A DNA stretch of 64,000 nucleotides from DTWD01 sp963662965. Lineage in GTDB: Bacteria > Acidobacteriota > Vicinamibacteria > Vicinamibacterales > UBA8438. The notes beneath the pieces were generated by a model that searched no databases, was not told the DNA's origin, and was given only the letters and a program-made list of their open reading frames with translations. The first letter of the stretch is position 1. Every line of letters begins with the position of its first letter. This document shows positions 35,281 through 44,519 of the stretch, piece after piece. Location: assembly GCA_963662965.1 (NCBI GenBank), contig OY759970.1, positions 3,348,001 to 3,412,000 of the forward strand, in the 5' to 3' direction. The position numbers and the translations under genes are program-made.

Positions 35281-35520
35281 TCAGCGCTTCACGCGCTGCT
35301 GCTTCTTGCGGCTCTCGAGGGTCACCGTGCCGTATTTCTTGGTGAAGCGCTCGACGCGACCCTCCGTGTCGATCAGCTTCTGGCGCCCGGTAAAGAACGG
35401 GTGGCAGTTGGAGCAGATTTCGAGGTGCAGCTCCGGCTTGGTCGAGCGGGTCTTCCAAGTGGCGCCGCACGCGCACCGAACGTCGACCTCATGGTATTCC
35501 GGATGAATGCCTGCTCTCAC
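35281..35520 (-). CDS. rpmE: Ribosomal protein bL31 (zinc-binding form)
   Basis: The 79-residue protein of the large ribosomal subunit begins MRAGIHPEYHEVDVRCACG and contains CSNCHPFFTGRQKLIDTEGR. The Cys residues in CACG and CSNC identify the zinc-binding C+ form. The tail is basic. The start is GTG at 35520. It is the last gene of the minus-strand cluster tig-clpP-clpX-lon-engB-rpmE. Confidence 0.95.
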   Translation of the reverse strand: MRAGIHPEYHEVDVRCACGATWKTRSTKPELHLEICSNCHPFFTGRQKLIDTEGRVERFTKKYGTVTLESRKKQQRVKR

Positions 35521-35553
35521 GGTCTGCTCCTTCGAGTGTGCCCGAACATCCCA

Positions 35554-36192
35554 TTATAGCAAGGCCCGAACCGCCGTCCAGACGGCCTGGAGACCGGCCC
35601 CCGTTTTGCTCGACGTCGCCAGGACCGCGTCACCCAGGGCACGTTCGTGCTCGCGTGTCGATTTGGCCTGGGCGTTGCGGCTCATCCGATCGTTCTTCGT
35701 CGTGACGATGACGGTGGGGAAGTCATGGTGGCGGACCCACGCGTGCGTGGCCAAGTCGCTGTCGAGGCCCGGATGTCGGCCGTCGATGACCAGCATGACG
35801 CCCGCGAGCCTCCGGCGGTCGGGCGGTGCCGGGATCCTCCCGTCATCCGCCGTCTGGGCCATCTGGGCGAAAAAGCCGTCGGTCATGGCGTCGAACTCAC
35901 GACGGGCGTCCACTCCGCCTCGGGCGAAGCCATAGCCTGGAAGGTCGGCCAGCGTGAGCCGGAGCGGTTTCATACGCGCCGAGGTCGCGGCCCGTACCGC
36001 GTAGAGATTCACCAGGCGAGTCGTGCCCGGCTTCGCCCCCGCCCGCGCGATACGACGGCGAGCGAGGGCATTAATGAGGCGTGACTTTCCGACGTTGGAA
36101 CGGCCGACCATGGCGACCGTTGGCCCGAGGTCGGGCGGCAGGCGCCCGCCCGCGGCCACGCTGGTCAGAAAGTCGGCGTCGAGGATCTTCAC
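35554..36192 (-). CDS. engB: GTPase EngB/YsxC, 50S ribosome assembly
   Basis: The 212-residue TRAFAC GTPase has G1 GRSNVGKSRL, G2 PGTTRLVN, G3 DLPGYGFA, G4 TKND and G5 SSKTGAG. It binds the immature large subunit in the cytosol and is often essential. Two short insertions rich in Arg and Asp (around residues 65-75 and 115-125) are longer than in the enterobacterial protein. It sits between lon and rpmE, a common arrangement. Confidence 0.93.
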   Translation of the reverse strand: MKILDADFLTSVAAGGRLPPDLGPTVAMVGRSNVGKSRLINALARRRIARAGAKPGTTRLVNLYAVRAATSARMKPLRLTLADLPGYGFARGGVDARREFDAMTDGFFAQMAQTADDGRIPAPPDRRRLAGVMLVIDGRHPGLDSDLATHAWVRHHDFPTVIVTTKNDRMSRNAQAKSTREHERALGDAVLATSSKTGAGLQAVWTAVRALL

Positions 36193-36252
36193 CGGCCTGT
36201 CCCGAGCGAGTTCGTTCGACGACTCGACGAACGAGTCGATGTCTGGCTGGGG

Positions 36253-38622
36253 CTAGTGGGTAAGCTGGTCGTCCGCCACCGCGTCGACGTCCGGCAGCCG
36301 TGGACCGAACGGCTCGGTGAGCGCGATCTTGAGGACCTCATCCATCGTATCAACCATATAGAGGTCGAGGGCGTCGAGGACCGCCTTCGGAATGTCGGCG
36401 AGGTCCTTCTCGTTGTCCCTCGGCAGGATGATGGTCGTGAGATTGGCGCGGTGGGCCGCCAGGATCTTCTCCTTGACGCCGCCGATCGGTAGGACCTTGC
36501 CGCGCAGCGTGATTTCACCGGTCATCGCGACCTTGCGTCGCGTGGGAATACGCGTGAGCATCGACACCAGTGCCGTGGTGATCGTGATCCCGGCCGACGG
36601 GCCGTCCTTGGGAATCGCCCCCTCGGGGACGTGGACGTGGACGTCGGTCTTCTTGTTGAACTCCTTCGGGATGCCGAACTCCTCGGCCTTGGAGCGCACG
36701 TAGCTCATCGCGGCTTGCGCCGATTCCTGCATCACCTCGCCGAGCTTACCGGTCAACGTGAGCTTCCCCCTGCCCGGCATGAGCGTCGACTCGGTGAGGA
36801 GGAGCTCGCCGCCGGCCTCCGTCCACGCGAGTCCGGTCGCAACCCCGATCTCATCCTTTTCTTCGGCGGCCGTCGGTCGATATCGTGGCACGCCGAGGTA
36901 TTCGGTGACCTTCTCGCCGGTGACGGCTGACTCGTAGCTCTTGCCCTCGTCGACCACCTTGCGTGCGATCTTGCGGCAGATCGAGGCGATCTCGCGTTCG
37001 AGACTGCGAACGCCCGCCTCGCGCGTATAACGGCGGATGATCGTCTCGTAGGCGTCGTCGCTGAAAGTCACGTTCTTCTCGGTCAGGCCGGTGGCCTTCA
37101 CTGTCTTCGGCGTCAGGAACCGTTTGCCGATCTCGATCTTTTCGAGCTCCGTGTAGCCGGAAAGCGGCAAGACTTCCATGCGGTCGCGTAACGCTTGCGG
37201 GACCGTATGCAGGACGTTCGCCGTGCAGATGAACATCACGTGCGACAAGTCGTACTCGACGTCGAGATAGTGGTCGAGAAACGTGTTGTTCTGCTCCGGG
37301 TCGAGCACCTCGAGGAGCGCCGACGACGGATCCCCACGGAAGTCCATCGACATCTTGTCGACTTCGTCGAGGAGAAACACTGGGTTGATAGTGCCGGCCT
37401 TTTTCATCATCTGGATGATTTGGCCCGGAAACGCGCCGATGTACGTTCGGCGGTGCCCCCGGACCTCGGCCTCGTCCCGCACCCCGCCGAGTGAGAGCCG
37501 CACGAACTTGCGGTTGGTCGCCCGCGCGATCGATTTCGCGAGTGACGTCTTGCCAACTCCCGGCGGGCCGGTCAGCGTCAGGATGGTGCCTTTCGGTTTT
37601 CGCACCAGCGACCGGACGGCCAAGAATTCCAGAATCCGGTCTTTGATCTTATCGAGCCCGTAGTGGTCTTCGTTCAGGATCGTCTCCGCGCGGCCGAGGT
37701 TACGGCCTTCCCGACTCCGCTTAGACCACGGCACCGCGATCAGCCAATCGAGGTAGTTGCGGGAAACAGTTGACTCAGCGGACATCGGCGGCATCGCCTC
37801 GAGCCGCTTGAGCTCCTGGATCGCCTTTTCCTCGGTGTCGCGCGGCATCTTGCTGTCTTCGATCTTCTTGCGAAGCTCGTCGACCTCGTTGCCGCGGTCC
37901 TCCTTGCGACCCAGCTCCTTCTGAATCGCCTTCATCTTCTCGTTAAGGTAGTACTCCTTCTGCGCCTTTTCCATCTGCTTCTTGACGCGCGATTGGACCC
38001 GGCGATCCACCTGGAGCTTGTCGACCTCGGTTTCGAGGATGGTGGCGATGCGTACGAGGCGCTCGACCGGCGAGATGATTTCGAGCAGGTTCTGTTTCTC
38101 GTCGACCCCGACCACGAGATGCGCGGCGATCGTGTCGGCCAGCTTACTCGGGGCATCGACGCGCACGGCGGCGATCATGGCGTCGTACTGGAGGTTGTTC
38201 GAAAGCTTGACGTACTGCTCGAACAACGACACCACCTTGCTCATGGTGCTCTCGACATCCTCGCTCGACTCGGTCGGCTTGACAAGGATCTTCGCCACCA
38301 CGCGGTAGAACCCCTTGTCTTCCTTCCATTCGATCGTGCGGGCACGATCCACGCCTTCGACCAACACTTTGACGTTGCCGTCCGGGAGCTTGAGGCTCTG
38401 GACGATGTTGGCCACGCACCCCATCGTGTAGATGTCGTTGGGACTCGGGTCGTCGTTGGCCGCGTCCTTCTGGGCGGCCAAAAAGATGCGCTTGTCCTGA
38501 GACAGGGCATGCTCGAGGGCCCGTGTCGATGACGGCCGTCCGATGACGAACGGCATCATCATGTGCGGGAAGACCACGACATCGCGCAGCGGGACGATCG
38601 GAAGAGTTTCGTAGGATTCCAT
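36253..38622 (-). CDS. lon: ATP-dependent protease Lon (LonA type)
   Basis: At 789 residues it has the usual order: N-terminal substrate-binding domain (from LPIVPLRDVVVFPHMMMPF), a coiled-coil segment, an AAA+ domain with GPPGVGKTS and FLLDEVDKM, and a C-terminal protease domain with the catalytic Ser in PKDGPSAG and the Lys in GGVKEKILAA. Lon removes damaged and short-lived regulatory proteins in the cytosol. It follows clpX on the same strand by about 20 bases. Confidence 0.97.
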   Translation of the reverse strand: MESYETLPIVPLRDVVVFPHMMMPFVIGRPSSTRALEHALSQDKRIFLAAQKDAANDDPSPNDIYTMGCVANIVQSLKLPDGNVKVLVEGVDRARTIEWKEDKGFYRVVAKILVKPTESSEDVESTMSKVVSLFEQYVKLSNNLQYDAMIAAVRVDAPSKLADTIAAHLVVGVDEKQNLLEIISPVERLVRIATILETEVDKLQVDRRVQSRVKKQMEKAQKEYYLNEKMKAIQKELGRKEDRGNEVDELRKKIEDSKMPRDTEEKAIQELKRLEAMPPMSAESTVSRNYLDWLIAVPWSKRSREGRNLGRAETILNEDHYGLDKIKDRILEFLAVRSLVRKPKGTILTLTGPPGVGKTSLAKSIARATNRKFVRLSLGGVRDEAEVRGHRRTYIGAFPGQIIQMMKKAGTINPVFLLDEVDKMSMDFRGDPSSALLEVLDPEQNNTFLDHYLDVEYDLSHVMFICTANVLHTVPQALRDRMEVLPLSGYTELEKIEIGKRFLTPKTVKATGLTEKNVTFSDDAYETIIRRYTREAGVRSLEREIASICRKIARKVVDEGKSYESAVTGEKVTEYLGVPRYRPTAAEEKDEIGVATGLAWTEAGGELLLTESTLMPGRGKLTLTGKLGEVMQESAQAAMSYVRSKAEEFGIPKEFNKKTDVHVHVPEGAIPKDGPSAGITITTALVSMLTRIPTRRKVAMTGEITLRGKVLPIGGVKEKILAAHRANLTTIILPRDNEKDLADIPKAVLDALDLYMVDTMDEVLKIALTEPFGPRLPDVDAVADDQLTH

Positions 38623-38643
38623 GCAGTCGGTGATTCGCGCCGG

Positions 38644-39894
38644 TTACCCAGTCTTTTCGATAAGAGTAATGGGTTTGTCCTTCGTCAGGACAGCTTCGCG
38701 TGTGATCACGCACTCGGACACCTTCTTATTGCCCGGCAGCGTGTACATGATGTCGAGCATCAGATCTTCGATGATCATCCGGAGCCCGCGCGCTCCAATC
38801 TTGCGTTCGAGTGCCGCCTCGGCGATCGCCTCGAGCGCGTCATCCGTAAATCGAAGCTTCACGTTCTCGTACTCGAACAGTCTCTGATACTGGCGCGTGA
38901 TGGCGTTGCGAGGCGTGGTCAGGATCTTGACCAACGCCTCGCGATCGAGCTCGTGCAGGGTGCCTTGGACCGGCAGTCGGCCGACGAACTCCGGGATGAG
39001 ACCGTATTGGATGAGATCCTCGGGCTCGACGTTCTGGAGCAGCGAGCCGACGTTCGTCTGGCGTGACGACTGGATGTCCGCCCGAAAACCAAGCGTTTTG
39101 CGCCCGAGGCGTCGCTGGATCATTTTGTCGAGGCCCACAAAGGCGCCACCACAAATGAACAGCACGTTGGTCGTGTCGATCTGGAAGAACTCCTGGTGCG
39201 GATGCTTCCGGCCACCCTGTGGTGGGACATTGGCGACGGTGCCTTCGAGGATCTTGAGCAGGGCCTGTTGAACACCCTCGCCGGAGACGTCACGCGTGAT
39301 CGACGGGTTTTCGTCTTTCCGGCAGATCTTGTCGATCTCGTCGATGTAGATGATGCCCTGCTGGCACTTCTCGATGTCGCCACCCGCCGCCTGCAGCAGC
39401 TTGAGAATGATGTTCTCGACGTCTTCACCGACGTAGCCGGCCTCGGTGAGCGTCGTCGCGTCGACGATCGTGAAAGGCACCGACAGCAAACGCGCCAGCG
39501 TTTGCGCCAGCAGCGTCTTCCCGGTGCCGGTTGGCCCGACCAGGAGGATGTTCGACTTCGCGAGCTCGGTGTCGTGCCGGCTCTTTGACTGCTTCTGAAT
39601 CTCGACGCGTTTGTAGTGGTTGTAGACGGCAACCGCAATCTTCTTCTTGGTCGCTTCCTGGCCGATGACGTATTGGTCGAGGAACTTCTTGATTTCAGCC
39701 GGGATCGGGAGACTCGACCGGAGCTCGCCCTTGTTCTCGAACCGATTGTCATCCGCGATAATGTCGTTGCAGACCTCGACGCATTCATCGCAGATGAAGA
39801 CGGTTGGACCGGCGATGAGCTTGAGGACATCGTTCTGATCTTTGTTGCAGAACGAACAACGGAGGATCTCACCGTCGGTGCTCTTTTTCGCCAT
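38644..39894 (-). CDS. clpX: ClpX unfoldase
   Basis: This 416-residue AAA+ protein starts with the C4 zinc-binding domain (CSFCNKDQ...CDECVEVC), then Walker A GPTGTGKT, Walker B IIYIDEIDKI and sensor/arginine-finger elements. The ClpP-docking loop region is present (a YGLIPEFVGRLPV segment and, ahead of it, the LGF loop). It recognises tagged or native substrates and passes them to ClpP, whose gene lies 20 bases upstream. Confidence 0.97.
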   Translation of the reverse strand: MAKKSTDGEILRCSFCNKDQNDVLKLIAGPTVFICDECVEVCNDIIADDNRFENKGELRSSLPIPAEIKKFLDQYVIGQEATKKKIAVAVYNHYKRVEIQKQSKSRHDTELAKSNILLVGPTGTGKTLLAQTLARLLSVPFTIVDATTLTEAGYVGEDVENIILKLLQAAGGDIEKCQQGIIYIDEIDKICRKDENPSITRDVSGEGVQQALLKILEGTVANVPPQGGRKHPHQEFFQIDTTNVLFICGGAFVGLDKMIQRRLGRKTLGFRADIQSSRQTNVGSLLQNVEPEDLIQYGLIPEFVGRLPVQGTLHELDREALVKILTTPRNAITRQYQRLFEYENVKLRFTDDALEAIAEAALERKIGARGLRMIIEDLMLDIMYTLPGNKKVSECVITREAVLTKDKPITLIEKTG

Positions 39895-39914
39895 GTCTGT
39901 CGGGTCCGCTCGCG

Positions 39915-40526
39915 CTACGCGCGCTCGCGGATCACATCATCAATAATACCGTATTCGCGGCTCTGCTCGGCGCTCATGATGTAGTCGCGTTCCGTGTCCT
40001 CGCCGATCCGCTCGAGCGACTGTCCCGTATGGTGGGACAGGATCTCGTTGAGTCGCTCACGTGTGCGCAGAATTTCCTTCGCGTGGATGTCGATATCGGT
40101 AGCCTGCCCGCCCAGCCCGGTCATCAGCGGCTGATGAATCACCATGCGCGAGTTGGGCAGAGAGAACCGTTTACCCTTCGCGCCGGCGGCCAGCAGCACC
40201 GCCGCCATCGACGCCGCCTGGCCGATACAGGTCGTCTGCACGTCCGGCTTAATGAACTGCATCGTGTCGTAAATGGCAAGCCCGGCTGAGATGACGCCGC
40301 CCGGGCTGTTGATATACAGCATGATGTCGCGGTCTGGATCCTCGGCCTCCAGAAACAGCATCTGCGCGATCACGAGATTGGCGAGCCCGTCGTCAATGCC
40401 CGATCCAACAAAGATGATGCTGTCTTTGAGCAGCCGCGAGTAGATGTCGTACGCACGCTCGCCGCGGTTGGTCTGCTCGACCACCATCGGAATCAGTTGT
40501 GATGTCGGTTCGGGCTTGCTGCTCAC
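39915..40526 (-). CDS. clpP: ClpP serine protease subunit
   Basis: The 203-residue peptidase carries the catalytic Ser in GQAASMAAVLL, the His in RMVIHQP and an Asp in the region ERIGEDTERDY. The N-terminus begins LIPMVVEQTNRGERAYDIYS, as is typical. It forms two heptameric rings and works with ClpX, encoded just downstream. Confidence 0.97.
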   Translation of the reverse strand: MSSKPEPTSQLIPMVVEQTNRGERAYDIYSRLLKDSIIFVGSGIDDGLANLVIAQMLFLEAEDPDRDIMLYINSPGGVISAGLAIYDTMQFIKPDVQTTCIGQAASMAAVLLAAGAKGKRFSLPNSRMVIHQPLMTGLGGQATDIDIHAKEILRTRERLNEILSHHTGQSLERIGEDTERDYIMSAEQSREYGIIDDVIRERA

Positions 40527-40599
40527 TCATCACCTCGGTCGTGCTGGGGCGTGATGTGGATGGGGAGCGCGCCGGACGTGGTACCGTGAGAGCCGAAAC

Positions 40600-41913
40600 T
40601 CACGCGACGACGATGGTAGCACGCGACAATAGGAAGTCAATCGCCTTCTCCCGTCGTAAGCTGGTCGTGAGTCGGTCGACGCCCCCCTCCTTTTCGACGA
40701 GCGCGCGGACGGCCGACGCCGTTCGTCCGCTGGCCTCTGCTTGTCGCTCGATTTCCTGACTGACGTCGTCGTCGGTCACGTCGATGGCTTCACGTGACGC
40801 GATCGCGTCGAGGACCAACGTGCTGCGCACGGTGTCGGTGGCCGCCGCGCGCTGTTGTTCGCGAAACGCATCCCAATCGATGTTGGCCTCACGCGGGTCG
40901 ATGCGTTGACCCAACATGTGACGCGCGAGCTGCTCGACGCGCCGCTCAACTTCATGGTCAATCAGTCCGTCCGGCACCTCCACCCTCACCCGGCCGGCGA
41001 GTTGGCGGAGCAGGTCGTTCCGCACGTCGTTCTTGGTTTTGTGTTCAGCATGGGTAGTGAGGTCGTCCTCGACCCGCGCCCGTAGCGCGGCGAGGTCGTC
41101 GAAGTCGCCGGCCTGCTTCGCAAACTCGTCGTCCAGCGCCGGGACCACCCGCCGGTGCAGGCCCTTGACCTCGATGTCGTAGGCGGCTTCCGCGCCAGCC
41201 AACGACGAGACCTCGTACGAGTCCGGGAATGTCACAGTGAACGACTGCGTTGCACCGACCTCGAGGCCGAGAAGCTCATCGTCGAAGCCAGGAGGATTGA
41301 CCTTGTTGCCCATCTCTACCGAGACGTCCTGGTGCTGCTCGGGTTTGCTCGACGGCGCGTCGTCGCCCACGCCCGTAGCGGCCGGTTGGCTCACGAGTCG
41401 GCGTTCGAGGTCGAGGGTCACGGTGTCGCCCTGCTCGACGCCCCGCCCATCCACTGGTTCCAGTCGGGCGGCTCGCTGTCGCAGTTGCTCCATCGCTTTA
41501 TCGACCGCCTCCTCGTCGATCGCCACCGGTGTTTGTCTCAGCGTGAAGCCGTCGTAGCTCCCGGGGTCGACGTCCGGAAGCGTTTCGAACGTGGCGGTGA
41601 ATGTCAGCGGTTTCCCTTCATCGACGTCGACGTCTCGAATCTCGGGGGTGGCCACCGGCGTCACGCCCTCGGACGACAGCGCGTCGTCGACCGCCTTCGC
41701 CACCAGGTCCTGCGCCACATCGTGAAGGATCTGATCCAGAAACCGCGTCCGAATCACATGGGCAGGGACTTTCCCCGGCCGAAACCCGTGGATTTTCGCC
41801 GAACGCCCGTAGCGCTTCGACAGCCGGCCAATGGCTTCGTCCACCGTCGCTGTCGGAATCTCGACCGTCAACTCCTGACGGCAATCGCTGATGTTCGTGA
41901 ATTCGGTCTTCAT
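40600..41913 (-). CDS. tig: Trigger factor
   Basis: This ribosome-bound folding chaperone of 437 residues has an N-terminal ribosome-binding domain containing the signature GFRPGKVP, a central FKBP-type domain (about residues 150-245: GDTVTLDLERR and ELLGLEVGATQSFTVTFP) and a helical C-terminal domain. An acidic, Gln/Ser-rich insertion interrupts the FKBP part around residues 180-195. It is the first gene of the tig-clpP-clpX-lon cluster, so any shared promoter should lie between it and the tRNA gene. Confidence 0.95.
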   Translation of the reverse strand: MKTEFTNISDCRQELTVEIPTATVDEAIGRLSKRYGRSAKIHGFRPGKVPAHVIRTRFLDQILHDVAQDLVAKAVDDALSSEGVTPVATPEIRDVDVDEGKPLTFTATFETLPDVDPGSYDGFTLRQTPVAIDEEAVDKAMEQLRQRAARLEPVDGRGVEQGDTVTLDLERRLVSQPAATGVGDDAPSSKPEQHQDVSVEMGNKVNPPGFDDELLGLEVGATQSFTVTFPDSYEVSSLAGAEAAYDIEVKGLHRRVVPALDDEFAKQAGDFDDLAALRARVEDDLTTHAEHKTKNDVRNDLLRQLAGRVRVEVPDGLIDHEVERRVEQLARHMLGQRIDPREANIDWDAFREQQRAAATDTVRSTLVLDAIASREAIDVTDDDVSQEIERQAEASGRTASAVRALVEKEGGVDRLTTSLRREKAIDFLLSRATIVVA

Positions 41914-41936
41914 GCGAAAGCGTGCTGTGTGTGGGA

Positions 41937-42023
41937 TGGTGCGAAAGGGGGGAGTTGAACCCCCATAGCCTTGCGGCTACCGGATCCTAAATCCGGCGCG
42001 TCTGCCAATTCCGCCACTTTCGC
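41937..42023 (-). tRNA. tRNA-Leu (anticodon UAG)
   Basis: Reading the minus strand, the acceptor stem pairs GCGAAAG with CTTTCGC, and discriminator A plus encoded CCA end the gene at 41937. The anticodon stem CCGGA/TCCGG encloses the loop TTTAGGA, giving UAG for CUN leucine codons. A long variable arm (TAGCCGCAAGGCTA region) and GGTTCAACTCC in the T arm fit a class II tRNA. Confidence 0.95.
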
Positions 42024-42080
42024 ATCAACGCGGGCGCCGCACGACTCACTCCGTTCACGTTCCGCACGCACATCAGGCTA

Positions 42081-42086
42081 GTATAC
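42081..42086 (-). promoter_or_regulatory. Possible -10 box for the tRNA-Leu gene
   Basis: TATACT on the minus strand, 58 bases before the tRNA 5' end, resembles a -10 element. I do not see a convincing -35. Confidence 0.3.
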
Positions 42087-42176
42087 CGGTCGACCGAACG
42101 CGCCGTGTTTGACTGGCTGGACCGTCCTTCTGGTACTATCGAGGGCAGCGCGCGTCGATCTGAAAGGATGTTCGTG

Positions 42177-43538
42177 ATGTCTGCAGCTCCGCCGGACACC
42201 GACTCTGTCGTCGACCGACAGCAAGCCATCCAGGCGTATCGAGACAACCGAGCACGCACGCTGGCGCTCTTCGAGATGTTGGCTCCGGACGCGTACTATG
42301 ACACACCGATCCCGCTTCGCCATCCGGTCGTGTTCTATGAAGGCCATATTCCGGCGTTCGCGGTTAATTCGTTTCTCAAGAAGGGACTCGGGCATCCCGG
42401 CCTGGACTCCGATCTCGAGCGGCTGTTCGCCCGCGGGATCGACCCCGCCGACCAGACGGCGGCCGGCACGTCGGCTATCGAACAGGCCGCCTGGCCGACC
42501 CGTGACGAGGTCCGTCGTTATACCGCGCGCGCCGATGACATCATCCTGAACGCGCTCAAGTCCGACACGATCGAGAGCGACCGCAACGCCGTGTTGCGTC
42601 GGGGGCAAGGTGTGTTCACGATGCTCGAGCACGAGGTGATGCATCAGGAGACGTTGCTCTATATGTGGCATCGGTTCGAGCTCGAAAGGAAACAACGGCC
42701 CGCTGGATACGAGCTCGTCGGGGTCAATACGTCTGTTCCGTCCACGCGGAAGATGGTGGCCATTCCTGCCGGTCGGGCCACCCTGGGGACCGCGGTCACC
42801 GACGTGGTCTTTGGCTGGGACAATGAGTTTCCGACGCATCGTGTTGACGTGCCCCGGTTCGCGATCGACGAACACGATGTGACCAACGCCGACTTTCTCG
42901 CGTTCGTCGAGGCGGGCGGCTACGACGATGCGGGCCTCTGGACGCAGCCGGCCTGGACTCGTCTGGCGGAGACGGGCCGCCGGCATCCACTGTTCTGGGA
43001 GTCGATCGATGGCGATTGGCACTGGCGCGGGATGTTCGATCGTGTTCCGCTCCCGCTCGCCTGGCCGGTCTACGTGACCCACGACGAGGCCTCCGCGTTC
43101 GCGCGGTGGAAGCGGCTGCGTTTGCCGACGGAAGCCGAGTTCCATCGTGCCGCGTATGGCACCTCTGAGGGGACCGAGCGGGCGTACCCGTGGGGTGATC
43201 AGGCGCCCGATCCGACGCGCGGCAACTTCGACTTTCACCGCTGGGACCCGGTGCCGGTCGGGTCGCACCCAGACGGCGCCAGCGCCTGGGGCGTGCACGA
43301 TCTCGTCGGGAACGGCTGGGAGTGGACATCGACGGCGTTTGAAGGCTTCCCGGGATTCGAGATCATGGCGTCGTATCCCGAGTACTCGGCGGATTTCTTC
43401 GATGGGGATCACTTCGTGGTCAAGGGGGCGTCGCCGGCGACAGGCCGGGACCTGATACGACGTAGCTTTCGCAACTGGTTCCGGCCGAGCTATCCGTATA
43501 TGTACGCGACGTTCCGCTGCGCGCGGGATGTCACGTAA
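42177..43538 (+). CDS. egtB: Ergothioneine biosynthesis sulfoxide synthase EgtB
   Basis: The N-terminal DinB-like domain carries the iron-binding HxxxH-type motif EHEVMHQETLLYMWHRF. The C-terminal formylglycine-generating-enzyme-like domain has FAIDEHDVTNADFLAFVE, WKRLRLPTEAEFHRAAYG and the final YATFRCARDV. EgtB joins trimethylhistidine to a thiol using O2 and Fe2+. ATG 42177 lies eight or nine bases after GAAAGG and gives MSAAPPDTD. Longer frames upstream would run through the likely promoter region. egtD follows 3 bases after the stop. Confidence 0.92.
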   Translation: MSAAPPDTDSVVDRQQAIQAYRDNRARTLALFEMLAPDAYYDTPIPLRHPVVFYEGHIPAFAVNSFLKKGLGHPGLDSDLERLFARGIDPADQTAAGTSAIEQAAWPTRDEVRRYTARADDIILNALKSDTIESDRNAVLRRGQGVFTMLEHEVMHQETLLYMWHRFELERKQRPAGYELVGVNTSVPSTRKMVAIPAGRATLGTAVTDVVFGWDNEFPTHRVDVPRFAIDEHDVTNADFLAFVEAGGYDDAGLWTQPAWTRLAETGRRHPLFWESIDGDWHWRGMFDRVPLPLAWPVYVTHDEASAFARWKRLRLPTEAEFHRAAYGTSEGTERAYPWGDQAPDPTRGNFDFHRWDPVPVGSHPDGASAWGVHDLVGNGWEWTSTAFEGFPGFEIMASYPEYSADFFDGDHFVVKGASPATGRDLIRRSFRNWFRPSYPYMYATFRCARDVT

Positions 43539-43541
43539 GTA

Positions 43542-44519
43542 ATGGCTGTCTCGCGGAGTGAAACCAGGCCGCTGGAGGTCGACGACGCTCTCGTGCGAGA
43601 CGTCGTCGCGGGGCTGACCAGCGAACCGAAGCGGCTGCCGTCGAAGTACCACTACGACGCCTTGGGATCGCAGCTCTTCGAAGCGATCTGTGAGCTCCCG
43701 TGGTATACCATTACCCGGAGCGAGCGTGCCCTTCTGGCCCGCGAGCGCGGCGACATCATCGGTCGGCTCGGGACACCGGCGACGATGATCGAGCTTGGCG
43801 GTGGCAGCGGCGAGAAGATCGCGCTCCTCGCCGACGGCCTCGCGGCCGAGCAGCGTCCGACGGCGATTCACCTCATCGATATCTCCAAGACCGCGCTCGA
43901 GCTGGCGACGCGAACGCTCGGCGGCTATGGCTCGGTATCCGTTGTCCAACACGAAGCGACGTACACGGAGGGGTTACGCGCGGCGGTGCACGCGCTCGGT
44001 CACGGCCAGCCCGCGATGGTGCTGTTCCTCGGGTCCAATATCGGGAACCTCAGCGCCGACGCGACGAACCTGTTTCTGGCGAACATCCGGGAACGGCTGC
44101 GGCCCGGAGACAGTTTTCTGGTCGGTGCCGACTTGGTGAAGGCGGAGGCTGATCTCGTGGCCGCCTACGACGACCCGCTCGGCGTGACCGCATCGTTCAA
44201 TCGCAATCTCCTGGTGCGGATCAACCGCGAGCTCGACGCCGACTTTGACGTGGCGCAGTTCGTCCATCGGGTCGTCTGGAACGCGCACGATTCGAGCGTC
44301 GAGTCGTATCTGGTGAGCCAGCGAGAACAGACGGTGTGCATCACCGGCGCGGGATGCTGCATCCGTCTCTCCGAGGGCGAGGCGATTTGGACCGAGAGCT
44401 CTCGCAAGTACGAGCCGGAACAGATCGTGTCGATGGGAGAGGCGGCCGGTTTTCGGCGGTGCGCCCAGTGGATTGAGTCGAGTGCCGCGTTCGCCCTCAC
44501 GTTGTTCGAGGTGTCATGA
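43542..44519 (+). CDS. egtD: L-histidine N-alpha-methyltransferase EgtD
   Basis: The 325-residue SAM-dependent enzyme makes trimethylhistidine (hercynine), the first step of ergothioneine synthesis. Visible are the N-terminal LPSKYHYDALGSQLFEAICE, LPWYTITRSE, the SAM site ELGGGSGEKIALLADGL, the FLGSNIGNL motif and FNRNLLVRINRELDADFD, all typical of the EgtD/DUF2260 family. Its stop overlaps the next gene by four bases. egtA, egtC and egtE are not in the window. Confidence 0.94.
   Translation: MAVSRSETRPLEVDDALVRDVVAGLTSEPKRLPSKYHYDALGSQLFEAICELPWYTITRSERALLARERGDIIGRLGTPATMIELGGGSGEKIALLADGLAAEQRPTAIHLIDISKTALELATRTLGGYGSVSVVQHEATYTEGLRAAVHALGHGQPAMVLFLGSNIGNLSADATNLFLANIRERLRPGDSFLVGADLVKAEADLVAAYDDPLGVTASFNRNLLVRINRELDADFDVAQFVHRVVWNAHDSSVESYLVSQREQTVCITGAGCCIRLSEGEAIWTESSRKYEPEQIVSMGEAAGFRRCAQWIESSAAFALTLFEVS

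Noticed and set aside
42105..42176. Longer start for egtB
   Set aside because: The extra residues are not conserved in the family and run through likely promoter sequence; ATG 42177 has a ribosome-binding site.
42078..43952. Long antisense open frame of over 600 codons opposite egtB and egtD
   Set aside because: A product of high GC and codon bias; no start signals or recognisable motifs.
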